From Agrobacterium tumefaciens (GTDB lineage Bacteria; Pseudomonadota; Alphaproteobacteria; Rhizobiales; Rhizobiaceae): a DNA stretch of 64,000 bases. Every line of letters starts with the position of its first letter. Position 1 is the first letter of the stretch. The position numbers were made by a program, and so were the translations under genes. The notes beneath the pieces were generated by a model. That model was not told the DNA's origin. It made no database searches and saw nothing but the letters and a program-made list of their open reading frames with translations. Positions 35,659-44,840 of the stretch are shown here, one piece after another. Where the stretch lies: assembly GCF_000834635.1 (NCBI RefSeq), contig NZ_JXQV01000009.1, positions 310,001 through 374,000 of the forward strand, written 5' to 3'.

Positions 35659-36543
35659 ATGACAACCTATGTTTTGACCGTAGCCTGCACATCCAAGCGC
35701 GGAATCGTTGCCGCCATATCGGGCTATCTGGCGGGCAAGGGTTGCAACATTGTTGACAGTTCCCAGTTCGACGACCTCGAAACCGGCAAATTCTTCATGC
35801 GCGTTTCCTTCATTTCCGAGGAAGGCCAGAGCATGGAGGCGCTGCAGACAGGCTTCGCGCCTATCGCCACGGAATTCGGCATGGAGGCCAATATCTTCAG
35901 CGAAGGCGAGCGTACCAAGACGCTTCTGATGGTCTCGCGCTTCGGCCACTGTCTGAATGACCTGCTCTATCGCTGGAAGATCGGCGCTCTGCCAATCGAT
36001 ATCGTCGGCGTGGTTTCCAACCATTTCGAGTACCAGAAGGTCGTCGTCAATCACGACATTCCGTTCCACCACATCAAGGTGACGAAGGACAACAAGCCCG
36101 AGGCTGAAGCCCGGATCATGGACATCGTCGACCAGACAGGCACCGAACTCATCGTCCTCGCCCGTTACATGCAGGTTCTCTCCAACGAGATGTGCCAGAA
36201 AATGTCTGGTAAGATCATCAACATTCACCACTCCTTCCTGCCAAGCTTCAAGGGTGCGAACCCTTACAAGCAGGCCTATGAGCGCGGCGTGAAGCTGATT
36301 GGCGCGACAGCCCATTACGTGACCGCCGATCTGGATGAAGGCCCGATCATCGAGCAGGATACGGTGCGCGTTACCCATGCCCAGTCGGCGGAGGACTATG
36401 TGTCGCTTGGCCGCGATGTGGAAAGCCAGGTTCTGGCCCGCGCCATCCACGCCCATATCCATCACCGCACCTTCATCAATGGCAATCGCACGGTGGTCTT
36501 CCCGCCAAGCCCCGGCTCCTACGCTTCGGAGCGCATGGGCTAA
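35659..36543 (+). CDS. purU: Formyltetrahydrofolate deformylase
   Basis: This 294-residue enzyme hydrolyses 10-formyl-tetrahydrofolate to formate and tetrahydrofolate, balancing one-carbon pools. It has an N-terminal ACT domain (about residues 3-80; TSKRGIVAAISGYLAGKGCN) and a formyl-transferase domain with the catalytic Asn-His-Asp set in INIHHSFLPSFKGANPY and TADLDEGPIIEQ. ATG 35659 with GAGGGG upstream is preferred to an upstream start. It appears monocistronic. Confidence 0.95.
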   Translation: MTTYVLTVACTSKRGIVAAISGYLAGKGCNIVDSSQFDDLETGKFFMRVSFISEEGQSMEALQTGFAPIATEFGMEANIFSEGERTKTLLMVSRFGHCLNDLLYRWKIGALPIDIVGVVSNHFEYQKVVVNHDIPFHHIKVTKDNKPEAEARIMDIVDQTGTELIVLARYMQVLSNEMCQKMSGKIINIHHSFLPSFKGANPYKQAYERGVKLIGATAHYVTADLDEGPIIEQDTVRVTHAQSAEDYVSLGRDVESQVLARAIHAHIHHRTFINGNRTVVFPPSPGSYASERMG

Positions 36544-36589
36544 AATAGCGACGACGATTTTGGGGGACCTGAGACTTTATTTGCGAACG

Positions 36590-36640
36590 GGAGCAACTGA
36601 CTGCCGCGTGCAGCCGTTGCTCCTGTGTTGTCAAACACAG
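36590..36640 (+). promoter_or_regulatory. Two adjacent hairpins in the leader of the proline-rich protein
   Basis: Hairpin 1 pairs GGAGCAAC (36590-36597) with GTTGCTCC (36616-36623). Hairpin 2 pairs CTGTGTT with AACACAG (36623-36640), and they share one base. The start codon at 36652 follows 12 bases later, and GAGG in the ribosome site can also pair with CCTC just before the ATG. This could be an RNA element controlling translation. Confidence 0.45.
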
Positions 36641-36651
36641 AGGTCTCCCTC

Positions 36652-37020
36652 ATGAAAAAGCTTATCATTGCCGGTACCGCGTTTCTTCTCGCGGCAGGCT
36701 CAACGCTTGCCCAACAGCCAGCCCCGCCACCGCCGCCGCCTGCCCCTGCGCAAACCGAGCCCATGGCAGACGCACCACCGCCGCCTCCACCACCAAAGCC
36801 CATGCCAGGCGGCCCTAGAGATGAAGGCCCGAGACATGGTGGCCCACGAGACGGCATGCGCGACCGCATGATGATGCCTCCGCCTCCACCGCCTTCAAAG
36901 GGTGCGCATTTCCGCATCGAACAGGGCGAAACAAAGATCGACATCAAATGCGCCGATGACGAGCCCATGAAGGCCTGCGGCGATCTGCTGATGCAGCTCA
37001 TCGACAAGATCAACGATTGA
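36652..37020 (+). CDS. Proline-rich exported protein
   Basis: This 122-residue protein has a signal peptide (residues 1-20, ending TLAQ), three proline runs separated by Gly/Arg/Asp/His/Met stretches, and a C-terminal folded segment with two cysteines (KCADDEPMKACGDLLMQLIDKI) that may form a disulfide. The Pro-rich part is probably extended or disordered in the periplasm. No named family is recognised. The leader is unusually structured. Confidence 0.7.
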   Translation: MKKLIIAGTAFLLAAGSTLAQQPAPPPPPPAPAQTEPMADAPPPPPPPKPMPGGPRDEGPRHGGPRDGMRDRMMMPPPPPPSKGAHFRIEQGETKIDIKCADDEPMKACGDLLMQLIDKIND

Positions 37021-37056
37021 TCCAAGGCGAAATAGAAGCGGCGCGCTTGCGCCGCT

Positions 37057-38436
37057 TCACGCAAACCGCACAGTCGCCTTCAATCCACGCCCGCCAGCGC
37101 CATCTTCAAGCGACAGTCTGCCATTGAAGAAAGCGGCGATCTCCTCGACAATCGCAAGCCCAAGCCCCGCACCCGGCGCTGCATTGCCCTCTCCCCTTGC
37201 AAAACGCTGCCGCACCACGGCACGTTTTTCTGCGGATATTCCAGGGCCATTATCCTCAACCTCAAGACATGCGGCCGCGCCATCGCGCAGCACCCGCACA
37301 GTCACTTCCGTCCCTCGTCCGGTATAGGCAATGGCGTTGCTGATGAGATTGCCCAGTAATTCACCCAACAGCAGAGGTTCAGCCATGATACTGACCTCAT
37401 CAATCTGCTCGAAGCCAAGATCGATCCCGGCCTCAGCTGCAATAGGGATGTAGTCGGCGGTGATGGATTGCGCCAGCGATGCAAGGTCCACCTTCACAAG
37501 GCTCTGCTTCTCACCTGATCCTGCCGCATCGATATTGGCCATGCGTAGAAGTTGCGCCAGAATATGCTCGGCATGCGCCACAGAAGCATCGCCCTTGCGG
37601 GCTGCGGCCTGTGCATCTTCCAGCGTGGATGCGCGGGCCGAAAGGGCAAGCTGGGTGCGAATAATGGCCAGCGGCGTTCTCAGCTGGTGACTGGCATTGC
37701 CGGTGAAGTGCCGCAGCGCATCCAGCGCCGATTGCAGCCGCACCATGAAGGAATTTACGGTTTCCACGAGGTTCTCGACCTCGACCGGCACCGACTGGCG
37801 GATTGGATGCAGATCATTGGGGCTGCGTTCAGCAATGGCTTCGCTAAGTCGGTAGAGCGGACGCAGCGAAATCGTTACCGCAATCCACACAATGATGGCC
37901 GCACCGACGATCATGAACAGCAGCCGCAACGCAGATCGCAAAATGATGGCCTGCGCCAGACGGCTGCGCGCAATCGTGGTTTCTGCCACGGTTACCGTAA
38001 ACGGCACGGAATTGACGCCGGTCGATGCGAAACGCTGGATCGCCGCAACCCGGATCGGCTCACCGCGAAACTCGGCATCCACAAAAATCGGAGCATCGCT
38101 GCGCAATCCGGTAACCGAAGGCAGGTTTTGATAGCCGGTAAGAAACTGGCCATTCGGCCCGTTGACGCGATAAAACACCCGATCCTGCGCAGCAGAGGTC
38201 AGCATTTCCAACGCAACATAGGGAATATCGACCTCGAGCGTACCATTTTCCGAAACCACTACACGTTCAGCAATCGCCAATGCAGAGCCGGAAAGAACAC
38301 GATCCGAGACGATATTGGCGGTATTGTTGGCCTCCCGGTAAGTATCCGCCAGCGCGATGCAGCCGATGATCGCCGTTGATATCAGCAGCCACCCCAGAAG
38401 ACGCCGGCGCAGCGAATAGGCGACCTGCCTCATCAC
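37057..38436 (-). CDS. tctE: Sensor histidine kinase TctE
   Basis: This 459-residue membrane kinase has two transmembrane helices (about residues 13-30 and 165-187) around a periplasmic sensor domain, a HAMP linker, the phospho-acceptor His in FTGNASHQLRTPLAIIRTQL, and the ATPase boxes N (LLGNLISNAIAYTGRG) and G1 (VEDNGPGI). It overlaps tctD by 4 bases. TctDE systems control citrate/tricarboxylate uptake, and tctCBA lie 2 kb away. Confidence 0.9.
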   Translation of the reverse strand: MMRQVAYSLRRRLLGWLLISTAIIGCIALADTYREANNTANIVSDRVLSGSALAIAERVVVSENGTLEVDIPYVALEMLTSAAQDRVFYRVNGPNGQFLTGYQNLPSVTGLRSDAPIFVDAEFRGEPIRVAAIQRFASTGVNSVPFTVTVAETTIARSRLAQAIILRSALRLLFMIVGAAIIVWIAVTISLRPLYRLSEAIAERSPNDLHPIRQSVPVEVENLVETVNSFMVRLQSALDALRHFTGNASHQLRTPLAIIRTQLALSARASTLEDAQAAARKGDASVAHAEHILAQLLRMANIDAAGSGEKQSLVKVDLASLAQSITADYIPIAAEAGIDLGFEQIDEVSIMAEPLLLGELLGNLISNAIAYTGRGTEVTVRVLRDGAAACLEVEDNGPGISAEKRAVVRQRFARGEGNAAPGAGLGLAIVEEIAAFFNGRLSLEDGAGGRGLKATVRFA

Positions 38437-39110
38437 GCCATCTCCGGCAGTTTTTCCAGGTAATATCCTATGCCCCGCGCCGTCTTCACCGTGAGACCAT
38501 GCGGCCCGAGCCGCTTGCGCAACCGGCTGACATATTGCTCGATGGCATTGCCGGAAAGCTCATCATCAAAGCCGGTCAGCGATTGAACGATGGCTTCCTT
38601 GGCAACCACCTTGCCAGCCCGCATGAACAGAACTTCCAGCAGCGCCACCTCACGTGCCGGAATATCAATCGGATGGCCATCGGCTGAGAAGGTCCGCGAT
38701 GTCAGATCGAACGACACTTTGCCGAACTGGACAGAAGACGAGCGCAGCCCGGCATTGCGGCGCAGAAGCACTCGTACCCGCGCCTCGAATTCCGTAATGT
38801 CGAAAGGCTTGATCATGTAATCGTCGGCACCAAGATCGAGCCCTTTAACCCGCTCTTCCGGCGTGCCGCGCGCGGTCAGGATCAGCACCGCCGCCTTGTC
38901 CTGTCGCGCGCGCATGGAACGCAACACATCTATGCCATCCATTTCAGGCAGGTTGAGATCGAGAATGACGAGATCGAAGCTCTCAGCAGCAATAGCGGCA
39001 TCGGCAGATGCGCCATCGGACACCACATCCACGGCATAGCCGCTTCCGCGCAACAGCGCAGAAAGCCCCTCGGACAGAACCGGATTGTCCTCCACCAGCA
39101 GAATTCGCAA
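38433..39110 (-). CDS. tctD: Response regulator TctD
   Basis: This 225-residue OmpR-family regulator has phospho-acceptor Asp51 in LVILDLNLPEMDGI, Lys in MIKPFD, and the winged helix (about 125-220; SRTFSADGHPIDIPAREVALLEVLF, ending ARGIGYYLE). No ATG start exists: TTG 39110 with GGAGGGCG upstream gives the family-standard N-terminus LRILLVEDN; a TTG at 39167 is the longer alternative. It is divergent from the binding-protein gene with only 68 bases between. It should activate the tct transport genes. Confidence 0.9.
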   Translation of the reverse strand: MRILLVEDNPVLSEGLSALLRGSGYAVDVVSDGASADAAIAAESFDLVILDLNLPEMDGIDVLRSMRARQDKAAVLILTARGTPEERVKGLDLGADDYMIKPFDITEFEARVRVLLRRNAGLRSSSVQFGKVSFDLTSRTFSADGHPIDIPAREVALLEVLFMRAGKVVAKEAIVQSLTGFDDELSGNAIEQYVSRLRKRLGPHGLTVKTARGIGYYLEKLPEMA

Positions 39111-39178
39111 GCCACGCCCTCCATTTGGCTGAAATTTATCGGAGCGTTCCTGTCTTGTGAATGGCAAGTGGGTGCGGC

Positions 39179-40258
39179 ATGATCTTTTCCATGCGTATTC
39201 TTCTGTTTCTCTGTCTTTTCATCACCGTTGCAGGCGGCACACAGGCGCAGCCAATGGTGTTTCCGGCTCCCTCAGGCAAAACCGATGCGCCGACGCTCGT
39301 CGTTTACTCTTCCCTTGACGAGCCCTTGGCGATGCCGATGATCGCGGGTTTTCAAAAAGCCAACCCGGATGTGGCGGTGTCATATGAGGATATGCTGACA
39401 AGCGAGATCTATGATCGCATCGTTCGGGAAACGGACGCAGGCGAGAGAACCGCCGATTTCGCCTTCTCATCCGCCATGGACCTGCAGGTGAAACTCAGCA
39501 ATGACGGCTATGCGCAGCGATCCGATCTGCCCATGAGTGACCGCTGGCCCGCCTGGGCCAACTGGCGCAACACCGCTTATGCGCTGACATTCGAGCCCGC
39601 CGTCTTCGTTTACCACAAGCCGAGTTTCGCCAACGCCAATCCGCCCGCCAGCCGCGCCGAATTCGTGGAGTATCTGGAACGCAACGCCCGGGAAATCCAC
39701 GGGCGCATCGCCACCTATGACATTGAACGCTCCGGCGTCGGCTTCCTGTTCATGTCTCGGGATCAGGAGCAGTTTGGGGATATCTGGAACGTCATTAAAA
39801 GCATGGGAACGGCTGGCGTGAAGGTTTATTCCACCAGCGCCGCCATTCTGGAGCGCATATCAGACGGCCGCTTCGTCATGGGCTATAATATTCTCGGCTC
39901 CTATGCGGCGGATTGGGCATCACGCCATCCCGATGTCGGCATTGTGCTGCCGAAGGATTACACCGTGGTCATGTCGCGGATCGGCCTTGTGCCGCACGCT
40001 GCCAGAAATGCCGAGCTTGGCCGCCGCTATCTGGAATATTTCATGTCCAAGGAAGGCCAGACCATCATGGCGCGGCAGTTGCAGATCCCAGCCGTCAGTC
40101 CCGATGTCGCGGGTGAAAACACCGCCAACATGATGCAGGCCATTCACGGCGCACAATTGCGCCCGGTTCCCGTCAGCCCGGGCTTGATGGTCTATCTCGA
40201 TCAGGTCAAGCGCGCCCGCATCATCGAACGTTGGAATGAAGCGTTACGAGCCCAGTAG
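39179..40258 (+). CDS. Periplasmic binding protein next to tctDE
   Basis: This approximately 359-residue type 2 periplasmic binding protein of the iron/polyamine-like (FbpA/PotD) class has a signal peptide ending GTQAQ, TLVVYSSLDEPLAMPMIAGFQ, and ARQLQIPAVSPDV near the C-terminus. The nearest transporter genes, tctCBA, are of a different type and have their own binding protein, and no ABC permease or ATPase lies nearby. It may present a ligand to the TctE sensor. The start could be 39161, 39179 or 39191; 39179 gives the best signal peptide. Confidence 0.75.
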   Translation: MIFSMRILLFLCLFITVAGGTQAQPMVFPAPSGKTDAPTLVVYSSLDEPLAMPMIAGFQKANPDVAVSYEDMLTSEIYDRIVRETDAGERTADFAFSSAMDLQVKLSNDGYAQRSDLPMSDRWPAWANWRNTAYALTFEPAVFVYHKPSFANANPPASRAEFVEYLERNAREIHGRIATYDIERSGVGFLFMSRDQEQFGDIWNVIKSMGTAGVKVYSTSAAILERISDGRFVMGYNILGSYAADWASRHPDVGIVLPKDYTVVMSRIGLVPHAARNAELGRRYLEYFMSKEGQTIMARQLQIPAVSPDVAGENTANMMQAIHGAQLRPVPVSPGLMVYLDQVKRARIIERWNEALRAQ

Positions 40259-40502
40259 ACGAATTTCAAAAATTAATAGACAGTAAAGACGCTTGAGGGT
40301 TGCGCGGCGTCAGTTAAATGACAGCTTTCTATGGTGCTGTGCAATTCTTCGTTCATCCGTGGAGGCGGACTGAAGAAGCGGGAGGAATGTTTCACGCGAC
40401 AGACAGTTCCGGGGCGCAGATTGCCGCCCTTGAGGTCGTCCGTGCCGGCCCTTCCGCTATGATCAAAACAATGCCGAAACGGCATATCAAGGAGGGTTCA
40501 CT

Positions 40503-41447
40503 TTGAAGCATTTCCTCATCGCTTCGCTTCTCGCAGGCGCTATGGCACTTCCCGCGGCAGCTGCCGATTACACCATCATCGCACCAGCAAATCCTGGCGG
40601 CGGCTGGGACCAGACTGCGCGCTCCATGCAGAGCGTGTTGCAGGAAGAAGGCATTTCCAAGCGCGTTCAGGTTCAGAACGTTCCCGGCGCTGGCGGCACC
40701 ATTGGTCTTGCACAGTTTGCAAGCCAGCAGAAGGGCAACGCGAATTCCCTTATCGTTGGCGGCTACGTCATGGTGGGCGCGATCCTCACCAACAAGGCAC
40801 CTGTTACACTCAAGGACGTTACGCCTATCGCGCGTCTGACCGGTGAATACGAAGCCATCGTCGTTCCTGCATCGTCTCCGATCCAGAACATCGGCCAGCT
40901 TATCGAGCAGCTGAAGAAAGACCCAGGCAGCGTATCCTGGGGTGGCGGTTCTGCTGGCGGCACGGACCACATCACAGCTGGCCTGATTGCCAAGGCTGCA
41001 GGCGTTGATCCAACCAAGATCAACTACATCGCTTACTCCGGCGGCGGTGAAGCGCTTGCTTCCATTCTCGGCGCACAGGTCACAGCCGGTATTTCCAGCT
41101 ATGGCGAATTCGAAAGCCAGGTTAAGTCCGGCACCGTTCGCATTCTGGCCATCTCCAGCGAAGCCAAGATCCCCGGCATCGACGCGCCTACGCTGAAGGA
41201 AAGCGGCCTCGACGTCGTGGTTCAGAACTGGCGCATGGTTGCAGCCCCTCCCGGCCTGACGCCTGAGCAGCAGAAAGCTGTGAGCGCAGATGTCGAAAAG
41301 CTGGTGAAGTCTGCCAAGTGGCAGGAAACACTCAAGACCAAGGGCTGGATGGACACCTATCTTGCCGGTGACGAGTTCAAGGCACAGCTTGCAAAAGACA
41401 CTGCCGCGACTGAAACCATTCTCAAAGACATTGGACTGGTAAAATGA
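40503..41447 (+). CDS. tctC: Tricarboxylate-binding protein TctC
   Basis: This 314-residue periplasmic substrate-binding protein (Bug family) has a signal peptide (about residues 1-20, ending AAA) and the family motifs IIAPANPGGGWDQTARSMQ, VQNVPGAGGTIGLAQF and GGSAGGTDHITAGL. It starts with TTG at 40503 behind a near-perfect AAGGAGGG. A small hairpin (ATGCCG-aaa-CGGCAT, 40471-40485) lies just before the ribosome site. It is the first gene of tctCBA and overlaps tctB by 4 bases. Citrate or a related tricarboxylate is the likely ligand. Confidence 0.92.
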   Translation: MKHFLIASLLAGAMALPAAAADYTIIAPANPGGGWDQTARSMQSVLQEEGISKRVQVQNVPGAGGTIGLAQFASQQKGNANSLIVGGYVMVGAILTNKAPVTLKDVTPIARLTGEYEAIVVPASSPIQNIGQLIEQLKKDPGSVSWGGGSAGGTDHITAGLIAKAAGVDPTKINYIAYSGGGEALASILGAQVTAGISSYGEFESQVKSGTVRILAISSEAKIPGIDAPTLKESGLDVVVQNWRMVAAPPGLTPEQQKAVSADVEKLVKSAKWQETLKTKGWMDTYLAGDEFKAQLAKDTAATETILKDIGLVK

Positions 41448-41938
41448 GCCAGGGTTCAACCCCTTCACATCCTTCAAAGCGCCGCCCTGATTGGGCGGCG
41501 TTCGCGATAGCAGTGTTTCTGGTCATCGTCGCCGCTGTCATCTTCTGGGATTCAGCGCGCCTTGCCAGCGTCACCGGTTATTCGCCCGTCGGCCCGGCTA
41601 CCGTTCCCTACGCCATTGCCTTCTGTCTTATCGGACTGGCAATCTGGACGGCAATCGAAGCCTGGCGCAACGACTTTCCAGCCCGTGACAAACAGGAAAT
41701 GGGACCCGTGTTCTGGGTCATTGCCGGTCTTGCCGCGCAGATGCTGCTGCTGAATGTTGCCGGTTTCTCCATTGCAACGGGTCTGCTGTTTGCCTTCACG
41801 GCGCGCGCCTTCGGCAAACGCAAGCTGTGGTTCTCAATCCCAATCGGCATCGTGTTCAGCTTCGTGATTTGGGTCATTTTTGCCCAGTTGCTGCAACTGT
41901 CGCTGCCTGCTGGACCTCTGGAACGGCTGTTTTTCTAA
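41444..41938 (+). CDS. tctB: Tripartite tricarboxylate transporter small membrane subunit TctB
   Basis: This 164-residue protein has four transmembrane segments (about residues 16-34, 46-66, 84-104 and 122-150), matching the small subunit of tripartite tricarboxylate transporters. The ATG overlaps the tctC stop (ATGA). It partners with TctA in the inner membrane. The length is standard. Confidence 0.9.
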   Translation: MSQGSTPSHPSKRRPDWAAFAIAVFLVIVAAVIFWDSARLASVTGYSPVGPATVPYAIAFCLIGLAIWTAIEAWRNDFPARDKQEMGPVFWVIAGLAAQMLLLNVAGFSIATGLLFAFTARAFGKRKLWFSIPIGIVFSFVIWVIFAQLLQLSLPAGPLERLFF

Positions 41939-42031
41939 CAGCCAGCCCAACCGATCACAACAAGACATGAAGCCCCGCGAGCGCGTCTTATACGTGAGCT
42001 GCGGCTTCACCCGACAGGGGGACAACTGTCC

Positions 42032-43549
42032 ATGAGTACTTTTGATTTCTTGCTGCAAGGCCTTTCGATTGCAGCGCAACCGATGAACCTCGTCTATGCG
42101 CTGATCGGCGTTACGCTGGGTACGGCCGTCGGCGTTCTGCCCGGCATTGGCCCTGCCCTGACTGTGGCGCTGCTTCTGCCTGTCACATACCAGCTGGATC
42201 CCGCCGGATCGCTGATCATGTTTGCCGGTATTTATTATGGCGGCATGTATGGCGGCTCGACAACCTCGATCCTGCTCAACACGCCCGGTGAAAGTGCCTC
42301 CATCGTCACCGCGCTGGAAGGCAACAAGATGGCGCGGGCGGGTCGCGGCGGACCGGCTCTTGCGACAGCGGCCATTGGCTCCTTCGTCGCTGGCCTCATC
42401 GCAACCGTCGCACTGGCATTCGTTGCACCCTACATCGTCAAACTGGCGCTGGTGTTCGGGCCACGCGAGTATTTTGCGCTGATGGTGCTGGCCTTCGTCA
42501 CCGTGTCCTCGGCCTTCGGTGATTCGGCTTTGCGTGGCCTCACATCCCTGTTCATCGGCTTTGCACTGGCCATTGTCGGCATCGACCAGCTCACCGGCCA
42601 GACGCGCATGAGCTTCGGCGTTCCTGATTTGCTGGATGGCATCGAAGTCACGACGCTTGCTGTTGCCATGTTCGCCATCGGCGAAACGCTGTACATCGTC
42701 GCACAGGGTCAGGGCGGACCTGACAAGGTTGAAGCCGTGAAGGGTTCCGTCTGGATGACAGCGCAGGACTGGTCGCGCTCCTGGAAAGCATGGCTGCGCG
42801 GCACGCTGATCGGCTTCCCGATTGGTGCCATGCCAGCAGGCGGTGCTGAAATCGGAACCTTCCTGTCCTATGCGACGGAAAAGAAGCTTTCCAAGCACCC
42901 GGAAGAATTCGGCCATGGCGCCATTGAAGGCGTTGCCGGTCCAGAAGCTGCCAACAACGCATCGGCTGCCGGTACGCTCGTGCCATTGCTGACGCTCGGC
43001 CTGCCGACAACGGCCACGGCTGCCATCATGCTGGCCGGTTTCCAGCAGTTCGGGCTTCAGCCTGGTCCGCTTCTCTTTGCAACCAATCCGCAACTCGTCT
43101 GGGGTCTCATTGCCAGCCTCTTCATCGCCAACGTCATGCTGCTGGTTCTCAACCTTCCGCTGATTGGCCTGTGGGTAAGGCTGCTGACTATTCCCAAGCC
43201 GTGGCTCTATGCTGGCATCTTGCTGTTTGCGACGCTCGGCACGATTGGTGCAAACCCTTCCGTGTTCGAACTTGGTATGCTGCTGGCCTTTGGTATCCTC
43301 GGATATGTGATGCGCATTTTCGGCTATCCGATTGCACCTGCGGTCGTCGGCCTCATCCTCGGACCATTGGCCGAGCAGCAGTTGCGCCGCGCGCTGGCCA
43401 TCGGCCAGGGTGATCCTTCGGTCCTCTTCACATCGTGGATTGCCGTTGGCCTGTTTATCGTGGCGGCGGCTGCGTTCCTGATCCCGCTCATCATGCGCAT
43501 GCGCGGTCGGGGTGAGGTGCTGTCGCAGCTGGCGGCCAACGAAGACTGA
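42032..43549 (+). CDS. tctA: Tripartite tricarboxylate transporter large membrane subunit TctA
   Basis: This 505-residue permease has about 12 transmembrane segments. Family signatures are intact: [45 protein letters not shown], and the second half-site [23 protein letters not shown]. It moves substrate from TctC across the inner membrane using an ion gradient. It follows tctB by 93 bases, with a small hairpin at the ribosome site (GGACA-ac-TGTCC). A strong terminator ends the operon. Confidence 0.95.
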   Translation: MSTFDFLLQGLSIAAQPMNLVYALIGVTLGTAVGVLPGIGPALTVALLLPVTYQLDPAGSLIMFAGIYYGGMYGGSTTSILLNTPGESASIVTALEGNKMARAGRGGPALATAAIGSFVAGLIATVALAFVAPYIVKLALVFGPREYFALMVLAFVTVSSAFGDSALRGLTSLFIGFALAIVGIDQLTGQTRMSFGVPDLLDGIEVTTLAVAMFAIGETLYIVAQGQGGPDKVEAVKGSVWMTAQDWSRSWKAWLRGTLIGFPIGAMPAGGAEIGTFLSYATEKKLSKHPEEFGHGAIEGVAGPEAANNASAAGTLVPLLTLGLPTTATAAIMLAGFQQFGLQPGPLLFATNPQLVWGLIASLFIANVMLLVLNLPLIGLWVRLLTIPKPWLYAGILLFATLGTIGANPSVFELGMLLAFGILGYVMRIFGYPIAPAVVGLILGPLAEQQLRRALAIGQGDPSVLFTSWIAVGLFIVAAAAFLIPLIMRMRGRGEVLSQLAANED

Positions 43550-43573
43550 TAAAGCGACCCTCCCAAGGTCCCT

Positions 43574-43606
43574 GCCCCGCATTCGAAAGGATGCGGGGCT
43601 TTTTTA
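43574..43606 (+). terminator. Rho-independent terminator of tctCBA
   Basis: A 9-bp stem (gccccgcat / atgcggggc) with an 8-base loop is followed by six or more T, 25 bases after tctA. Confidence 0.9.
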
Positions 43607-43611
43607 TGCCC

Positions 43612-43636
43612 GGAACGCAAAAGCCGCATCTGTGTT
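43612..43636 (+). promoter_or_regulatory. Weaker EcfG-type promoter motif before the small lipoprotein gene
   Basis: GGAAC-N16-TGTT matches the -35 exactly and the -10 in three of four bases. It lies 36 bases upstream of the start at 43673 and directly after a terminator. It could drive the lipoprotein gene. Confidence 0.4.
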
Positions 43637-43672
43637 AGGACAGAAGCAATGATCCCGAGACGAGGAACTCCC

Positions 43673-43936
43673 ATGAACAGACTTGCGCTCCTGTGCGTCG
43701 CCGCACTCACCTCATGCACCACCGCTACATCAGGTGTCGAACCTATTCCCGGCAGCATCACCTATGGTGGACAGCCAGCCACGAAGCTTACAAAATCCCC
43801 CATTGGCAGCACCGTGAACCATGACTTCATGATGTCGGATGGGCGCCGCGCTCACGAGACCTACCGCATCGCTCCAGATCGATCTCTCATTCTGCTAAAC
43901 CGCGAGATCATGAGCGATCTGCCCTCGGACAGGTAG
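43673..43936 (+). CDS. Small lipoprotein, unknown function
   Basis: This 87-residue lipoprotein has a type II signal peptide with lipobox LTSC (Cys at residue 15). The mature part has PIPGSITYGGQPATKL and a charged centre; no named domain is recognised. GAGGA precedes the ATG at 43673. It lies between the tct operon and dps and may have a stress-type promoter. Confidence 0.7.
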   Translation: MNRLALLCVAALTSCTTATSGVEPIPGSITYGGQPATKLTKSPIGSTVNHDFMMSDGRRAHETYRIAPDRSLILLNREIMSDLPSDR

Positions 43937-43980
43937 AGAGGTCTCACCATTGGTTCCAGTCAAACATCATAAAGACCGAT

Positions 43981-44005
43981 GGAACGACTATCGGGCTAAC
44001 TCGTT
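43981..44005 (+). promoter_or_regulatory. EcfG/RpoE2-type promoter of dps
   Basis: GGAAC-N16-CGTT is an exact match to the EcfG promoter pattern. It lies 52 bases before the dps start codon. dps genes are known general-stress targets in alphaproteobacteria, which supports the call. Confidence 0.75.
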
Positions 44006-44057
44006 GCTTTCCTGCATGTTTCAAAAACACCCTTGATTGATGTTTCAGGAGAGAAAA

Positions 44058-44546
44058 ATGAGAACCCATAAGACAAGAAACGATTTACCGTCCAATGCCA
44101 AGGCCACTGTCATCGGCCTGCTGAACGAGTCGCTTGCATCCGTTATTGATCTGTCTCTTGTCACCAAGCAGGCGCATTGGAACCTCAAAGGTCCGCAATT
44201 CATCGGCGTCCACGAGTTGCTGGATACATTCCGCGCGCAGCTGGACAAGCACAGCGACACAATCGCCGAGCGCGCCGTTCAGCTTGGCGGCACGGCGCTT
44301 GGCAGCGTTCAGGCCGTGACGTCCACGTCCAAGCTGAAGTCCTATCCGACCGATATCTACAAGATTCAGGACCATCTCGATGAACTCATCGAGCGTTATG
44401 GTGACGTTGCAAATCTCATTCGCAAATCGATCGATGAGGCGGATGACGCCGGAGATGCCAACACTGCGGATATCTTCACTGCCGCTTCGCGTGATCTCGA
44501 CAAGGCACTCTGGTTCCTGGAAGCCCACGTTCAGGAAAAAGCCTGA
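44058..44546 (+). CDS. dps: Dps ferritin-like DNA protection protein
   Basis: This 162-residue Dps protein forms dodecamers that oxidise and store iron and protect DNA from peroxide. The ferroxidase ligands are in VTKQAHWNLKGPQFIGVHE (His) and LDKHSDTIAERAVQLGG (Asp, Glu). The basic N-terminus MRTHKTRND could contact DNA. GGAGAG precedes ATG 44058. An EcfG-type promoter lies upstream. The neighbours are stress-related (ku, katE). Confidence 0.94.
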   Translation: MRTHKTRNDLPSNAKATVIGLLNESLASVIDLSLVTKQAHWNLKGPQFIGVHELLDTFRAQLDKHSDTIAERAVQLGGTALGSVQAVTSTSKLKSYPTDIYKIQDHLDELIERYGDVANLIRKSIDEADDAGDANTADIFTAASRDLDKALWFLEAHVQEKA

Positions 44547-44570
44547 TCCGTAATATCTGACACAAAAGAA

Positions 44571-44597
44571 AAGCGCCCGGAACCCACCGGGCGCTTC
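44571..44597. terminator. Terminator-like hairpin between dps and a convergent small gene
   Basis: The stem aagcgcccgg / ccgggcgctt (9-10 bp) has a short loop. The better T-run is on the minus strand (cttttctttt), so it may mainly terminate the convergent small gene, though both directions are possible. Confidence 0.6.
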
Positions 44598-44618
44598 CAC
44601 TATAAGCTGGATAATCCT

Positions 44619-44840
44619 TCAGTGGCGGCGCAAAACCGCTTTGCCAATATCTCGCAACATCTCGTGGTCCAGAATGCCACGTTGGGCGCTTCTGATCAGA
44701 ACTGCTGCACATTCATTGGCAACATGACTGCTTCTGTCTTCCAGGCATTCGAAACATACGCCGTCAAATATAGTTTGCAGATCACTAACCTGCTGAGGCG
44801 ATAGTTGCGTGCCTACCCGTTGAAATGCAAGGTACGACAA
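44619..44840 (-). CDS. Small conserved rhizobial-type protein
   Basis: This 73-residue cytoplasmic protein has a helical middle (LSPQQVSDLQTIFDGVCFECL) and tail (HEMLRDIGKAVLRRH). The layout resembles small unnamed rhizobial proteins that begin with 'L(S/T)P..L..L' helices. The start is taken as TTG 44840, because GGAGG lies 7 bases upstream; another TTG at 44855 is in frame. It converges on dps. Function unknown; moderate confidence that it is a gene. Confidence 0.5.
   Translation of the reverse strand: MSYLAFQRVGTQLSPQQVSDLQTIFDGVCFECLEDRSSHVANECAAVLIRSAQRGILDHEMLRDIGKAVLRRH

Noticed and set aside
40318..40506. 62-codon frame just before tctC
   Set aside because: It runs over the ribosome site of tctC and has no domain-like pattern; it is better seen as leader sequence.
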